Part shown: positions 6,066 through 6,737 of the stretch, one piece after another
Layout: every line of letters starts with the position of its first letter
Numbering within the stretch: position 1 is the stretch's first letter
NCBI GenBank assembly: GCA_903958285.1
Contig: CAJBSR010000109.1
Span: 1 to 6,737 of the forward strand
Direction: 5' to 3'
DNA from: an uncultured Sphingomonadales bacterium
GTDB lineage: Bacteria; Pseudomonadota; Alphaproteobacteria; Sphingomonadales; Sphingomonadaceae
Length of the DNA: 6,737 nt
Notes under the pieces: generated by a model
Told to the model about the DNA's origin: nothing
Seen by the model: only the letters and a program-made list of their open reading frames with translations
Database searches by the model: none
Translations under genes and position numbers: made by a program

Positions 6066-6737
6066 GCGGTTGGCGTTTTCCCCGTGCCAATGACCGCCAG
6101 AGCCATTCGAGCGGTCCATGATGGAAGCGATCTAGCCAGGGTTTCGACCAGAGCAGCATGACGATCCACATGGGGGGAACAAACAGATAAACTGCCGCGC
6201 GGGGCAGGCCGCCGTAAAGGCCCAAGCCGTAGCCATAGAAGATCGTCGTCATCACGATTGAGGTCGCAATGTAGTTTGAAAAGGCGGCGCGACCCGTCGC
6301 GGTGATACGCTCCAAGAGGCGACCCCGCATCCGGCTGATCAACCAGAGCAGCAGCATCGTGTGCCCCAACATCATCGCCATGCGCGGCGGCAAGCTGCCG
6401 ACGTAGAAGATGTCGGCCATCACGAGCGGATCAAAACCGCTAGATACTGCGGCCCAAACCAGCATCAGCGACAATGGTAGCCCAACGGCATAGGCAATGG
6501 CGGCGGTCCTTAGATAACGGCCTTGTTCCCACGCGCCAGTAAGGGCGCCTGATTTAAAGAGCGCCATTCCCCATGCCATCAACCCGATGGTTTCAGGACC
6601 ATACGCAAAGAGCTGCCCCACCAGACCGCCAAGAACGTCGCTGAGGCGAGACCCGACAAGCCCTCCATAGCTGACGAGGTGCAAGGCAATGTCTTTGCGG
6701 ACACCGTCTCCGCCAGAGGCGCCGAGTTCGACAAGGA
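6052..6737 (-). CDS. DUF418 domain membrane protein, C-terminal part (5' truncated by window edge)
   Basis: This is the C-terminal part of a DUF418 (YeiB-like) integral membrane protein of unknown function. The frame is open to the right edge, and 227 residues are visible. About five hydrophobic spans can be read, including the stretches around AYGPETIGLMAWGMALF, YAVGLPLSLMLVWAAV, MMLGHTMLLLWLI, YIATSIVMTTIFYGYG and YLFVPPMWIVMLLW. The family's conserved C-terminal signature is clear: GRAAFSNYI, then a Trp-rich end with GPLEWLWRSLARGKRQPL. A TTG at 6684 is not a credible start, because coding-like sequence continues upstream through it. DUF418 proteins are often proposed to be transporters, but this is unproven. 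It converges on dprA, and no partner gene is visible. Confidence 0.88.
   Translation of the reverse strand, partial: LVELGASGGDGVRKDIALHLVSYGGLVGSRLSDVLGGLVGQLFAYGPETIGLMAWGMALFKSGALTGAWEQGRYLRTAAIAYAVGLPLSLMLVWAAVSSGFDPLVMADIFYVGSLPPRMAMMLGHTMLLLWLISRMRGRLLERITATGRAAFSNYIATSIVMTTIFYGYGLGLYGGLPRAAVYLFVPPMWIVMLLWSKPWLDRFHHGPLEWLWRSLARGKRQPLNKG

Overview
The window is 6.7 kb of ordinary, densely packed, GC-rich bacterial chromosome. It most likely comes from an alphaproteobacterium, and probably from the Sphingomonadales. The evidence is a 5-aminolevulinate synthase (the C4 route to heme), a MutL with an endonuclease-type C-terminus, and a surface protein with the PEPxxWA...GFG variant of the PEP-CTERM signal that is common in sphingomonads. 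The genus-level placement is inference. I see no phage, transposon, CRISPR array, tRNA or rRNA, and no convincing undescribed multi-gene system.

Layout, left to right. The 3' end of mutL runs on the + strand to 752 and meets hemA tail to tail, with both stop codons read from one TTAA. Four genes then lie on the minus strand. In transcription order they are murI (3518-4312), a PaaI-type hotdog thioesterase (3053-3508), a PEP-CTERM exported protein (2184-2888) and hemA (749-1963). murI and the thioesterase look like an operon, with a 9-nt gap and a ribosome site overlapping the murI stop. The PEP-CTERM gene and hemA are each preceded by 160-220 bp and probably have their own promoters. Divergent from murI, plsY (4378-4980) and dprA (4977-6065) form a + strand pair coupled by a GTGA start/stop overlap. 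A partial DUF418 membrane protein on the minus strand overlaps the dprA tail by 14 nt and leaves the window on the right.

Functionally this is a housekeeping neighbourhood: mismatch repair (MutL), heme synthesis (HemA), D-glutamate for peptidoglycan (MurI), phospholipid synthesis (PlsY) and single-stranded DNA handling (DprA). The exceptions are the PEP-CTERM protein, the thioesterase and the DUF418 protein.

The most interesting non-coding signals are two. One is a perfect inverted repeat (TGAGAA-CGA-TTCTCA, 2023-2037) that closely resembles a Fur-family operator, 60 nt upstream of the hemA GTG start; it suggests iron control of the first step of heme synthesis. The other is a 14-bp perfect palindrome (2933-2946) in the leader of the PEP-CTERM gene. 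A 28-codon reading frame that contains the Fur-like box and stops 3 nt before hemA is also recorded, with low confidence.
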